Source: Thauera sp.
GTDB lineage: Bacteria; Pseudomonadota; Gammaproteobacteria; Burkholderiales; Rhodocyclaceae
Assembly (NCBI GenBank): GCA_030603925.1
Contig: JAUVWV010000006.1
Location: 1-32,953, forward strand
Direction of reading: 5' to 3'
Length of the DNA stretch: 32,953 nucleotides
The position numbers and the translations under genes were made by a program. Positions 1-9,380 of the stretch are shown in pieces (positions within the stretch are counted from its first letter, which is position 1; each line of letters opens with the position of its first letter). Below the pieces are notes generated by a model. It saw nothing but the letters and a program-made list of their open reading frames with translations, had not been told where the DNA came from and searched no databases.

Positions 1-128
1 GCATCCACCAGCCAGGCGCCTTCGCCGCGCACGATGGGCACCAGCGGCAGGGTCTCGTGACGCTTCATCTGGGTGCATGGATGCCAGACGGCGGCCAGCG
101 AGCGGCGGAGCAGGGCGGTTTGCGGCAT
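1..128 (-). CDS. bioA: Adenosylmethionine-8-amino-7-oxononanoate aminotransferase, N-terminal fragment (runs off window start)
   Basis: Reverse-complement reading from ATG at 128: [63 protein letters not shown] is typical of the BioA N-terminus. Not in the supplied ORF track because it is truncated. Confidence 0.85.
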   Translation of the reverse strand, partial: MPQTALLRRSLAAVWHPCTQMKRHETLPLVPIVRGEGAWLVD

Positions 129-280
129 CGGCGGTGTACGGTGTGGAGGCAAAACCGGGCAATGGTGCGCAAACGCCCGGACGCTGTCAAACCGGACAGT
201 GCGCGCGGCCGGTCGACCGGTACGCTGGAGAGGGCGCGGTTTTGCTACCATCCTGCCATCCCCAACCCGAACGCCATGCC

Positions 281-1066
281 ATGCTTCTCGTCATTTCTCC
301 CGCCAAGGCGCTGGACTACGAAACGCCGCCGGTCACGCAGCGCCATTCCCAGCCCGAGTTCCTCGACCAGGCCGAACAGCTCATCGACCTCCTGCGCGCA
401 CTGGCGCCGCAGGAAGTGGCGCGCCTGATGGATCTGTCCGACCCGCTCGCCACGCTCAACGTGGCGCGCTATGCGAGCTGGTCGCGCCCCTTCGATACGG
501 CCAACGCCAAACAGGCGGTGCTGGCCTTCAACGGTGACGTCTACGAGGGGCTGGATGCCGCCAGCCTGTCGGATGCGGATCTTGCCTGGGCGCAGGACCA
601 TCTGCGCATCCTTTCCGGCCTGTACGGCGTGCTGCGCCCGCTCGACCTGATGCAGGCCTATCGCCTGGAAATGGGCACCCGGTTCGCCAACCCGCGCGGG
701 CGCAACCTGTACGCCTGGTGGGGCAGCCTCATCACCGATGCGCTCAAGGCGGTACTGGACGCGCAGCGCGCGGCGGGCGAACTGCCGGTGCTGGTGAACC
801 TGGCGTCGGAGGAGTACTTCAAGTCGGTCAAGGCGGACAAGCTTGGCGTGCGCATCGTGACCCCGCTGTTCGAGGACTGGAAAGGCGGGCGCTACAAGAT
901 CATCAGCTTCTACGCCAAGCGCGCGCGCGGCCTGATGAGCCGCTACGCGATCCGCAACAGGGCGGCCGATGTCGACGATCTGAAGGGTTTCGACAGCGAA
1001 GGCTACGCCTTTGCCGCCGAGGTATCGGACGACGACACCCTGGTGTTCCGCCGCCGGCTGGACTGA
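281..1066 (+). CDS. yaaA: Peroxide stress protein YaaA family (DUF328)
   Basis: [16 protein letters not shown]... and [23 protein letters not shown] motifs; the internal ATG at 281 is preferred over ORF start 77. Confidence 0.93.
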   Translation: MLLVISPAKALDYETPPVTQRHSQPEFLDQAEQLIDLLRALAPQEVARLMDLSDPLATLNVARYASWSRPFDTANAKQAVLAFNGDVYEGLDAASLSDADLAWAQDHLRILSGLYGVLRPLDLMQAYRLEMGTRFANPRGRNLYAWWGSLITDALKAVLDAQRAAGELPVLVNLASEEYFKSVKADKLGVRIVTPLFEDWKGGRYKIISFYAKRARGLMSRYAIRNRAADVDDLKGFDSEGYAFAAEVSDDDTLVFRRRLD

Positions 1067-1088
1067 AACGCTTTACCCGGGAGCAATC

Positions 1089-2216
1089 GTGAGGATCAGT
1101 CACAACTTCGACGCAGGCGCCATCGAGGTGGTCGCACTCGCCGACCCGCAGGACATCCGCCTGCGGCTGCGCGCGGACAATGCGGCCGATTTCCGCCAGT
1201 GGTTCTACTTCCGCCTGCAGGATGCGGCGGGCGTGGCGCTGCGCATGGTGTTCGAGAACGCGGGCGAGGCCGCCTACCCGGACTGGCAGGGGTATCGCTG
1301 CGTGGCGTCGTACGACCGGCGGAACTGGTTCCGCATCGCCGGCACGCGCTATGAGGATGGCCGTCTGGTGGTGGAGCACACCCCGGAACGCAACAGCGTC
1401 TACTACGCCTATTTCGAACCCTATTCCCACGAGCGCCACCTCGATCTGCTCGGCTGGGCGGAGATGTCGCCGTATGCCGAAGTGCGCAACCTCGGGGCGA
1501 CCGTGGAAGGGCGCGACCTGGACATGGTGGTGGTCGGGCGGGCGCAGCCCAACCGCCAGCCGCTGTGGATCATTGCCCGCCAGCATCCGGGCGAGACCAT
1601 GGGCGAGTGGTTCGTCGAAGGCCTGCTCAAGCGCCTGCTCGATCCGGCCGATCCGGTGGCGCGCAAGGTGCGCGAACACGCGGTGCTGTACATCGTGCCC
1701 AACATGAACCCGGATGGTGCACTGCGCGGCAATCTGCGCACCAATGCGGCGGGGCGCAACCTGAACCGCGAATGGCGCGATCCCGATCCGCAGGCCGCTC
1801 CTGAAGTGGCCCTGGTGCGCCAGGCCATGATGCACACCGGCTGCCAGCTCTTTCTCGACATCCACGGCGATGAAGAAATGCCCTACGTGTTCTTCTCCAC
1901 CGCCGAGGAGGTGCCCAACTTCACCGCCGCGCTGGCCGAGCGGCAAGGGCATTTCATCGCCGCGCTGCGCGCCGCCAGTCCGGACTTCCAGACCGAACAT
2001 GGCTACCGGACCGGGCGTTTCGGCGAGGAACTGCTCACCCTCGCCAGCAAGTGGGTCGCCAACCACTTCGGCTGCGTGTCGCTGACCCTGGAGATGCCGT
2101 TCAAGGACAACGCCAACCTGCCCGACGGGCAGACCGGCTGGAACGGTGCGCGCAGCGAGCGTCTTGGGGCGGCCATGCTGAACGCGATACTGCGCCATGT
2201 GGAGGCGGGCTATTGA
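1089..2216 (+). CDS. M14 family zinc carboxypeptidase, cytosolic carboxypeptidase (CCP/AGBL)-like
   Basis: HPGETMGEWFVEGLL (HxxE), N-terminal beta domain, NMNPDGALRGNLRTNAAGRNLNR, LEMPFKD; GTG start at 1089 likely. Confidence 0.85.
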   Translation: MRISHNFDAGAIEVVALADPQDIRLRLRADNAADFRQWFYFRLQDAAGVALRMVFENAGEAAYPDWQGYRCVASYDRRNWFRIAGTRYEDGRLVVEHTPERNSVYYAYFEPYSHERHLDLLGWAEMSPYAEVRNLGATVEGRDLDMVVVGRAQPNRQPLWIIARQHPGETMGEWFVEGLLKRLLDPADPVARKVREHAVLYIVPNMNPDGALRGNLRTNAAGRNLNREWRDPDPQAAPEVALVRQAMMHTGCQLFLDIHGDEEMPYVFFSTAEEVPNFTAALAERQGHFIAALRAASPDFQTEHGYRTGRFGEELLTLASKWVANHFGCVSLTLEMPFKDNANLPDGQTGWNGARSERLGAAMLNAILRHVEAGY

Positions 2217-2232
2217 CCCGGCAATCAGATGC

Positions 2233-2284
2233 CGTTCGGGCTGAGCCCCTCGACAGGCTCGGTACAGGCCTGTCGACGCGAACG
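2233..2284. repeat. Imperfect nested palindrome downstream of the M14 peptidase gene
   Basis: cgttcg(2233-2238)/cgaacg(2279-2284) outer arms; cgacaggc(2251-2258)/gcctgtcg(2268-2275) inner arms. Confidence 0.65.
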
Positions 2285-2316
2285 CCGTTCCGCCCCGGAT
2301 TGCGTACTATCCATAG

Positions 2317-2345
2317 TTGCCCGGAACTATTACTTGAGTTATAAG
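2317..2345 (+). promoter_or_regulatory. Candidate promoter TTGCCC-N17-TATAAG
   Basis: -35-like TTGCCC 2317-2322, 17-nt spacer, -10-like TATAAG 2340-2345, in a locally AT-rich segment upstream of ORF 2386. Confidence 0.5.
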
Positions 2346-2385
2346 TCCCGACCATATCAGCCTTCCAGTTGGGAGTTGTCCGGGG

Positions 2386-2682
2386 ATGAATGCGTTAGCC
2401 CACGGCTGCCAGACCGAAACAGACACCCGTGCCCTGTATGCACGTTTCCCGCACCTGCGTCAGATCGATCTGATTTGGGGCAGCCGGGAATGCCGCAACT
2501 TCATCTTCAGACTCATGACGGATACGCGCGGCGGTACCCGCCAGGGCTTTCCCGCCGAGCATGCGATGACCATCATGAGCCTGCTGCTGGAGCACGACCG
2601 CCGTTTTCCCGAGTTCGAACAGGAGCCGCGCGAGTTCCGCTGGGGTGACGAACACCAGCGACGCGGCAGCGGACGCTACTGA
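2386..2682 (+). CDS. Small uncharacterised protein, 98 aa
   Basis: Intact ORF with own promoter-like upstream region and downstream terminator; no family recognised. Confidence 0.65.
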   Translation: MNALAHGCQTETDTRALYARFPHLRQIDLIWGSRECRNFIFRLMTDTRGGTRQGFPAEHAMTIMSLLLEHDRRFPEFEQEPREFRWGDEHQRRGSGRY

Positions 2683-2723
2683 AGCGCTTGAGGCGCGCGC
2701 AGCGCTCCCGCACCCCAAAAAGC

Positions 2724-2755
2724 ACAACGCCGGCTGTACGCCGGCGTTGTCGTTT
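2724..2755. terminator. Bidirectional intrinsic terminator between convergent genes
   Basis: Perfect 11-bp stem acaacgccggc(2724-2734)/gccggcgttgt(2740-2750), 5-nt loop, A-rich left and T-containing right flank. Confidence 0.85.
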
Positions 2756-2763
2756 CTGCGCAA

Positions 2764-4647
2764 TCAGCCCTTGTAGGGACGCTTGCCGGCCGTGCCGCCG
2801 AACGGCTTTCTGGCGGGCGCGCGGTCATCCGCACTGCGTGCGGGTTTGCCGGCGCCCTGGCCCTTGCGGTCGTCCCACTTGCGCGCCGGCCGCTCGCCGC
2901 CCGGTGCGCGATCGTCGCGCGCCGGAGCGCGGCGGCGCTCCGGCAGGCTGGCCGCCTCGGCCGCATCCAGCTCGCGGATGGCGAGCGGACGCTGACGCAC
3001 CCGCACCCGCTTGAGCAGGCCGAGCAGTTCGCCGGGCAGGGCTTTCGGCAGTTCCACCGTGCTGTACTCGTCGAACAGGTGGATCTGGCCGATGTAGCGC
3101 CCTTCGATGCCGCCTTCGTTGGCGATTGCGCCGACGATCTCCTTCGGTGTCGCGCCGTGCATGCGGCCGACCTCGATGCGGTAGCGCGTCAGCGCGCCTT
3201 CGGAGAAGGCGCGACGCCTCGCCAGGATCTCGTCACGGTTCTCGCGCGGCGCACGCTCGTCGCGCACGCCGCGCTCCTTGCGCTCGGTGGCGGCCGGTGC
3301 GGTGGCAATCTCCCAGCCGCGGCCGCTCTCCTCGATCTGCAGCGGACGTTCGCGTTGCGCCAGGAAAGCCAGTGCGGCGGCGATCTCGTGCGCCTTGATG
3401 CACTCTTCTTCCTCGATGCGGTTGATCACGTCCATGAAGAAGGCCAGGTCCTCTTTCTCCAGCGTCTCGATGATCTGCTGGCGGAACTGCGCCACGCGCC
3501 GTCCGGCCACGGCCTCGCGGGTCGGCAGGGCGATCGGCTCGATCGGCTGCCGGGTGGCGCGCTCGATGGCCTTCAGCATGCGGGTCTCGCGCGGCGCGAC
3601 GAACAGGATCGCGGTACCCTGCCGCCCGGCGCGCCCGGTGCGGCCGATGCGGTGCACATAGGCCTCGGTGTCGTAGGGAATGTCGTAGTTGATCACATGG
3701 CTGACGCGCGGCACGTCGATGCCGCGTGCCGCCACGTCGGTGGCCACCACGATGTCGAGCGAACCGTTCTTGAGCCGCTCGATGACCTGCTCGCGCAAGC
3801 CCTGGGTCATGTCGCCGTTCAGCGCCGCCGCTGCATAGCCGCGCGCCTCCAGGCGCTCGGCCAGTTCCACGGTGGCGGTCTTGGTGCGCACGAAGGTGAT
3901 CGCCGCATCGAAGTCGTCCTCGACCTCCAGGATGCGCGTCAGCGCGTCGAGTTTGTCTACCCCGCGCACCTGCCAGTAGCGCTGGCGGATCGCCGCCACG
4001 GTGGCGGTCGCGGCGCGGATCTTCACTTCCTGCGGTTCGCGCAGGTGGCGATGGGCAACGCGGCGGATCGCGTCCGGCATGGTGGCGGAGAACAGCGCGG
4101 TCTGCCGCTCGGCCGGCGTGTGCTCGAGGATCCATTCGACGTCATCGATGAAGCCCATGCGCAGCATCTCGTCCGCCTCGTCGAGCACCAGCAGGGAGAG
4201 CTCGTCGAGCACCAGGCTGCCGCGCTCGAGGTGGTCCATTACCCGCCCGGGGGTGCCGACGATGACCTGCGCGCCGCGTTTCAGCTGGCGCAGCTGCACC
4301 ACCATGCTCTGTCCGCCGTACACCGGCAGGACGTGAAAGTCCGGCAGGTGGTGGGCGTACTTCTGGAAGGCCTCGGCGACCTGGATGGCAAGCTCGCGTG
4401 TCGGCGTGAGCACCAGCACCTGCGGGTTGCGCTTGCGCATGTCGAGGCGCGCCAGGGCCGGCAGGGCGAAGGCTGCGGTCTTGCCGGTGCCGGTCTGCGC
4501 TTCGCCCAGCAGGTCGCGTCCGGCGAGCAGCTGCGGAATGCAGGCGGCCTGGATGGGCGAGGGCGTCTCGTAGCCCACTTCGGCCAGTGCGGTCAGCAGC
4601 GGGGCGGGCAGGTCGAGGTCACGGAAGCTTTCGATCGGAGTCGTCAT
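2764..4647 (-). CDS. deaD: DEAD/DEAH-box ATP-dependent RNA helicase, DeaD/CsdA-like with C-terminal RNA-binding domain
   Basis: AQTGTGKT, VLDEADEML, SATMP, HRIGRTGRAGR motifs; C-terminal GRMHGATPKEIVGAIANEGGIEGRYIGQI resembles the DbpA RNA-binding domain; basic RGG-poor tail. Confidence 0.93.
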   Translation of the reverse strand: MTTPIESFRDLDLPAPLLTALAEVGYETPSPIQAACIPQLLAGRDLLGEAQTGTGKTAAFALPALARLDMRKRNPQVLVLTPTRELAIQVAEAFQKYAHHLPDFHVLPVYGGQSMVVQLRQLKRGAQVIVGTPGRVMDHLERGSLVLDELSLLVLDEADEMLRMGFIDDVEWILEHTPAERQTALFSATMPDAIRRVAHRHLREPQEVKIRAATATVAAIRQRYWQVRGVDKLDALTRILEVEDDFDAAITFVRTKTATVELAERLEARGYAAAALNGDMTQGLREQVIERLKNGSLDIVVATDVAARGIDVPRVSHVINYDIPYDTEAYVHRIGRTGRAGRQGTAILFVAPRETRMLKAIERATRQPIEPIALPTREAVAGRRVAQFRQQIIETLEKEDLAFFMDVINRIEEEECIKAHEIAAALAFLAQRERPLQIEESGRGWEIATAPAATERKERGVRDERAPRENRDEILARRRAFSEGALTRYRIEVGRMHGATPKEIVGAIANEGGIEGRYIGQIHLFDEYSTVELPKALPGELLGLLKRVRVRQRPLAIRELDAAEAASLPERRRAPARDDRAPGGERPARKWDDRKGQGAGKPARSADDRAPARKPFGGTAGKRPYKG

Positions 4648-4722
4648 GGATGGGGTGGGGCCGGACAGGGGTGATTCAGTGTGGCAGGCGCACGGCGGAA
4701 TCGCCATATCGCCGGCCAGAAA

Positions 4723-4750
4723 GCAAAAAACGCGGCCGGAGCCGCGTTCT
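4723..4750 (-). terminator. Intrinsic terminator for the cold-shock gene
   Basis: On the minus strand: aacgcggc-tccg-gccgcgtt followed by a T run. Confidence 0.85.
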
Positions 4751-4768
4751 TTCATTGAGCGTTGTCGC

Positions 4769-4978
4769 TCAGAGGGCGCGAATGTTCGCAGCCTGCAGGC
4801 CCTTCGGGCCGGTCTTGACTTCGAACTCGACGCGCTGGTTTTCGGCCAGGGTCTTGAAGCCGGAGCCTTGAATCTCGGAGAAGTGGGCGAACAGGTCGTC
4901 ACCGCCGTTCTCCGGGGTGATGAAGCCGAAGCCCTTGGAGTCGTTGAACCACTTGACGGTACCGGTTTGAGTGCTCAT
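4769..4978 (-). CDS. Cold-shock domain protein (CspA family)
   Basis: [39 protein letters not shown]1 KGFGFI and RNP2-like LFAHF. Confidence 0.97.
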   Translation of the reverse strand: MSTQTGTVKWFNDSKGFGFITPENGGDDLFAHFSEIQGSGFKTLAENQRVEFEVKTGPKGLQAANIRAL

Positions 4979-5177
4979 TTATAGCGTTCCATTTGAAGAT
5001 TGTGGGCCAAGGCGCCCGGGCGCAGGAACGATCAAGAATCGTGCGAGGGAATTCAAACCGACACCGTTCCCGGGGGAACGTACTGCAAGAAAACCGCTAG
5101 GACATACTGCTTGAATCGACTGCAGGGCGCAAGATACACGGTTTTTCGCGCCTGTGGTGTTTTTTTTGTATCGCGTC

Positions 5178-5206
5178 GTGCGCGGCGACCGAACGCCGCC
5201 GCGCAC
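5178..5206. terminator. GC-rich stem-loop downstream of the helix-hairpin-helix gene
   Basis: gtgcgcggcg(5178-5187)/cgccgcgcac(5197-5206), 9-nt loop; no clear minus-strand T run, so termination is uncertain. Confidence 0.5.
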
Positions 5207-5237
5207 GATGCCGGACGAATCGCGCGGGGGCAGCCGT

Positions 5238-5648
5238 TCAGTAGTGAATCGCGCGCGGCCGGGTCTTGGCCTGTGCCACCCACTTGGTGACCTCCGCCTC
5301 GGTGGGCACGCGCCGGGTGAGCTTCTTAGTTTCGTTGACCTCGGCCATGGCCTTGGCGAGGTTGGCGGCATTGCGCTGGGCGAGTTCCGGTACGGTGTCC
5401 ACGCCGGCCGCCTCGAGGAGCTCGGCATACTCGGAGGCCACACCATTGATGCGGTACAGATCGACCATGTTGGCGAACTTGAGCACCTGTTTGTCGCTCA
5501 GGCCCGCCTTTTCCGCGAGTTCCTTGCGCTGCGTGGCGCTCACGCAGGCCGCCAGCAGCGCATCGGTATCCTTGATGCCGACCGCGCGCAGCTTGCCGCC
5601 GATCACCTCGCCGATCCCTTCGACGTCCTCGATCTTCCTGTTCGCCAT
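5238..5648 (-). CDS. DUF4332-like helix-hairpin-helix protein
   Basis: MANRKIEDVEGIGEVIGGKLRAVGIKDTDALL (HhH-like) repeated around YRINGVASEYAELLEAAGVDTVPELA; GGAGAG-type RBS upstream of ATG 5648. Confidence 0.75.
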   Translation of the reverse strand: MANRKIEDVEGIGEVIGGKLRAVGIKDTDALLAACVSATQRKELAEKAGLSDKQVLKFANMVDLYRINGVASEYAELLEAAGVDTVPELAQRNAANLAKAMAEVNETKKLTRRVPTEAEVTKWVAQAKTRPRAIHY

Positions 5649-5803
5649 CGCACTCTCCTCATTTTCCGGAAACCGGTCAGCATGCCGAGCGGGCACCGAA
5701 ACCGTATCGGCATGCGCTGCCGACGTTTCACTCTAGCCGAGGCGGTCGATGGCGTCAGCCGTGCAATGATGAAATTCTGTGAAACGCAGCGTCATGTCCG
5801 GAA

Positions 5804-8800
5804 TCATCCGGCGCGCACCGCTTCGAGCAGTTCCTTCACCGCCTGCGCGCGCTGGCGCAGCTGCGGCATGGCCAGGCGACGGATCAGCTTGTCGGGCCCG
5901 GCCATGCGGGTGTTGCGGTCCTTCTGGATCAGCAGGATGACCTTGCCCGGGTCGCTTGCCGGGTTGGGGCCGAAGTGCACGCTGATCTGCGCCTCCGAGG
6001 CGTCGAGCTTGGCCACGCCGTATGGCTTCACCAGCAGGCGCAGGCGGTGCGTTTCGAGCAGCGCCTGGGTCTGCGGCGGCAGCTCGCCGAAGCGGTCGAT
6101 GAGCTCCTCCTGCAAGGCGCGCAGTTCGTCCTCGGTCTCGCAGTTGGCCAGGCGTTTGTACAGGGTCAGGCGCTCCTGCACGTCCGGGCAGTAGTCGGAG
6201 GGCAACAGCGCCGGGGTGTGCAGATTGATCTCGGAGACCACCTCCAGCGGTTGCGAGAGATCGGGCTCCTTGCCGGCCTGCAGGTCGCGCACCGCACGCT
6301 TGAGCATCTCGGTGTACAGGCTGAAGCCGACCTGCTGGATCTCGCCGGACTGGTTCTCGCCCAGCACCTCGCCGGCTCCGCGGATCTCCAGGTCGTGCAT
6401 CGCCAGGTAGAAGCCGGAGCCGAGCTCTTCCATCATGGTGATTGCTTCCAGGCGTTTCTGTGCCTGCGCGGTCGGTCTGGCCTCGGGGTCGGTGAGCAGG
6501 TAGGCGTAGGCCTGATGGTGGCTGCGTCCGACGCGGCCGCGCAGCTGGTGCAGTTGCGCGAGGCCGAAGCGGTCGGCACGGTTGATGATGATGGTGTTGG
6601 CGCTGGGGTTGTCGATGCCGGTCTCGATGATGGTGGTGCACAGCAGCAGGTTGGCGCGCTTTTGCGTGAAGTCGCGCATCACGCGCTCCAGTTCGCGCTC
6701 CGGCATTTGCCCGTGGCCGACCACGATACGTGCTTCGGGCAGCATCTCGGCGAGGCTGTTGCGCATGTTCTCGATGGTGTCCACCTCGTTGTGGAGGAAG
6801 TACACCTGGCCGCCGCGCTTGAATTCGCGCAGTACCGCCTCGCGCACGATGCCCTTCGACCAGCGCTGCACGAAGGTCTTGATCGCCAGGCGGCGCGAGG
6901 GCGCGGTGGCGATCACCGAGAACTCGCGCAGGCCTTCGAGCGACAGCCCGAGGGTGCGCGGGATGGGGGTGGCGGTCAGGGTGAGGATGTCCACCTCGCT
7001 CCTGAGGGTCTTCAGCGCCTCCTTCTGGCGCACGCCGAAGCGGTGTTCCTCGTCGATGATGACCAGGCCCAGGCGCTTGAACTTGACGTCCTTCTGCAGC
7101 AGACGGTGAGTGCCGATGATGATGTCCACCTTGCCTTCGGCCAGTTGCGCGAGCGCCTCGTTCTGCTCCTTCGCGCTGCGAAAGCGCGACAGCTCTGCGA
7201 CCTTGATCGGCCAGTCTGCGAAGCGGTCGGAGAAGGTCTGCCAGTGCTGTTCGGTGAGCAGGGTGGTGGGGCTCAGTACTGCCACCTGCTTGCCGTCGGC
7301 CACCGCGACGAAGGCCGCGCGCAGCGCGACTTCCGTCTTGCCGAAACCGACGTCGCCGCACACCAGGCGGTCCATCGGGCGGCCCGACTTCATGTCGGCG
7401 ATCACCGCGTCGATGGCGGCCTGCTGGTCCGGCGTGGTCTCGAAGCCGAAGCCCTCGGCAAAGGCGTCGAGGTCGTGCTGCTTGAAGTCGAAACGGTGGC
7501 CGGCGCGCGCGGCACGCTGGGCGTAGAGGGCGAGCAGCTCCGCAGCGGTGTCGCGCACCTGCTGGGCGGCCTTCTTCTTGGCCTTTTCCCAGTGCCCGGA
7601 GCCCAGGCGGTGCAGGTCCACCGCTTCCGGGTCGGCGCCGGCGTAGCGCGTGATCACATGCAGTTGCGCCACCGGCACGTAGAGCTTGTCGCCGCCGTTG
7701 TACTCCAGATGGAGAAACTCGGTGTCGCCTTCGCCCAGGTCCATGTGCACCAGACCGATGTAGCGTCCGATGCCGTGCGAGACGTGCACCACAGGATCGC
7801 CCGGCTTGAGTTCGGACAGATCGCGCAGCCAGCCCTCCATGGTGGAGGCGCGGCGGTTGTCGCGCCGGCTGCGGGTGCGCGCGGTGGCAGCGTACAGCTC
7901 GGCTTCGGTGACCACCGCCAGGCGCGCCTGCGGCAGGATGAAGCCGGCGGCGAGCGGACCGACGCCCAGCGCGAGCGCTGCGTCACCGTGCGCGAAGCCG
8001 GCAAAGTCCGCGCTCGGCGCAAAGGGCAGGGCGTACTCGTTGAAGTACTCGGCCATGGTTTCGCGCCGCCCGGGGGCGTCGGCGAGCACCAGCACGCGGC
8101 CTTCGAAACCGGCGCAGAAGGCTTTCAGGCGGTGCAGCGGGTCGCTCGCCTTGCCTTCCACCGCGACCGCCGGCAGCGGCACTGCGGCGGGCTCCGCGCC
8201 CTGCAGCGGCAGCTGGTAGCGCGCACGTTCCTTCAGTGCGACGAAGAAGGCTTCCTCGCTGAGAAAGAGGCTCTCCGGCGGCAGCACCGGGCGGCTGCGG
8301 TCGCCCTTGAGCAGGCCGTGGCGCGCACGGGTGTCGTTCCAGAACTCCGCGATTGCGGCGGGCACGTCGTGGTGCAGCAGCACCGGGGTGTCCGCCGGCA
8401 GGTAGTCGAAGAGGGTCGCGGTGTCTTCGAAGAACAAGGGCAGGTAGTACTCGATGCCGGCGGGTGCGATGCCGTTGGAGACGTCCTTGTAGATCGGGCT
8501 GCGCGTCGGGTCGCCTTCGAAGGTTTCGCGGAAGCGGCTGCGGAAGCGGCTGCGCGCCTTGTCGTCGAGCGGGAATTCGCGCGCCGGCAGCAGGCGGATC
8601 TCCTGCACCGGATACACCGTGCGCTGCGTGTCCGGGTCGAAGGTCCTGATGCTCTCGACCTCGTCGTCGAACAGGTCGATGCGGTAGGGCAGGGGCGAAC
8701 CCATCGGGTAGAGGTCGATCAGTCCGCCGCGCACCGAGACTTCGCCTGGGCTCACCACCTGGGTGACGTGGGCGTAGCCGGCCAGCGCCATCTGCGCGCG

Positions 8801-9265
8801 CAGCTGCTCCACGTCGAGCCGTTCGCCCTGCTTGAGGAAGAAGGTGTAGGCGGCCAGGAAGGCGGGCGGCGCCATGCGGTACAGCGCGGTGCTGGCCGGC
8901 ACCAGCACCACGTCGGCCTCGCCGCGGCCGATGGCGTAGAGCGTGGACAGGCGCTCGGAGATCAGGTCCTGGTGCGGCGAGAAGCCGTCATAGGGCAGGG
9001 TTTCCCAGTCCGGCAGCAGGTGCAGGCGCAGTTGCGGGGCGAGCCAGGCGATTTCCTCCTGCAGGCGCTGGGCGTCGATCGGGTCGGCGGTGACCACCAG
9101 CAGCATGCGCTCGCGCGTACCCAACTGGGCAATCGCCAGCGCGTCGGCAGAGCCGGCGAGTACGGGCAGTTCCACGCGCTGGCCGCTGCGCGCCTGCGGC
9201 AGATCGTGGAGCAGGCCGGCGGGCAGGGGGTGGGTCGGGGCAGGGGTCGGATCGGTGCTGGACAT
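5804..9265 (-). CDS. mfd: Transcription-repair coupling factor
   Basis: 1153 aa; GDPVVHVSHGIGRYIGL (RID), GDVGFGKTEVALRAAF, DEEHRFGVRQKE, LTATPIPRTL, GRVGRSHHQAYAYLL motifs. Confidence 0.98.
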   Translation of the reverse strand: MSSTDPTPAPTHPLPAGLLHDLPQARSGQRVELPVLAGSADALAIAQLGTRERMLLVVTADPIDAQRLQEEIAWLAPQLRLHLLPDWETLPYDGFSPHQDLISERLSTLYAIGRGEADVVLVPASTALYRMAPPAFLAAYTFFLKQGERLDVEQLRAQMALAGYAHVTQVVSPGEVSVRGGLIDLYPMGSPLPYRIDLFDDEVESIRTFDPDTQRTVYPVQEIRLLPAREFPLDDKARSRFRSRFRETFEGDPTRSPIYKDVSNGIAPAGIEYYLPLFFEDTATLFDYLPADTPVLLHHDVPAAIAEFWNDTRARHGLLKGDRSRPVLPPESLFLSEEAFFVALKERARYQLPLQGAEPAAVPLPAVAVEGKASDPLHRLKAFCAGFEGRVLVLADAPGRRETMAEYFNEYALPFAPSADFAGFAHGDAALALGVGPLAAGFILPQARLAVVTEAELYAATARTRSRRDNRRASTMEGWLRDLSELKPGDPVVHVSHGIGRYIGLVHMDLGEGDTEFLHLEYNGGDKLYVPVAQLHVITRYAGADPEAVDLHRLGSGHWEKAKKKAAQQVRDTAAELLALYAQRAARAGHRFDFKQHDLDAFAEGFGFETTPDQQAAIDAVIADMKSGRPMDRLVCGDVGFGKTEVALRAAFVAVADGKQVAVLSPTTLLTEQHWQTFSDRFADWPIKVAELSRFRSAKEQNEALAQLAEGKVDIIIGTHRLLQKDVKFKRLGLVIIDEEHRFGVRQKEALKTLRSEVDILTLTATPIPRTLGLSLEGLREFSVIATAPSRRLAIKTFVQRWSKGIVREAVLREFKRGGQVYFLHNEVDTIENMRNSLAEMLPEARIVVGHGQMPERELERVMRDFTQKRANLLLCTTIIETGIDNPSANTIIINRADRFGLAQLHQLRGRVGRSHHQAYAYLLTDPEARPTAQAQKRLEAITMMEELGSGFYLAMHDLEIRGAGEVLGENQSGEIQQVGFSLYTEMLKRAVRDLQAGKEPDLSQPLEVVSEINLHTPALLPSDYCPDVQERLTLYKRLANCETEDELRALQEELIDRFGELPPQTQALLETHRLRLLVKPYGVAKLDASEAQISVHFGPNPASDPGKVILLIQKDRNTRMAGPDKLIRRLAMPQLRQRAQAVKELLEAVRAG

Positions 9266-9312
9266 GGGCGGTGCACGGCTGGGCCGCGCCGGATGGGGCG
9301 TAGAGGGGGCGA

Positions 9313-9318
9313 ATTATA
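9313..9318 (-). promoter_or_regulatory. Candidate -10 box (TATAAT) for mfd
   Basis: Perfect TATAAT on the minus strand about 48 bp upstream of the mfd start; no strong -35 seen. Confidence 0.45.
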
Positions 9319-9380
9319 GGGGATGGGCGGTGCGTGATCAGCCGCGTGCGCCGGAAACCGGCACGCTGCCGCGGGCGCGC

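Noticed and set aside
5733-7361. 542-aa alternative-frame minus ORF inside mfd
   Set aside because: Arg/Ala/Pro/Gly-rich off-frame product overlapping the true mfd frame.
5975-9319. 1114-aa plus-strand ORF antisense to mfd
   Set aside because: Mfd on the opposite strand is unambiguous; the antisense product is Gln/His/Val/Gly-rich with no recognisable motif.
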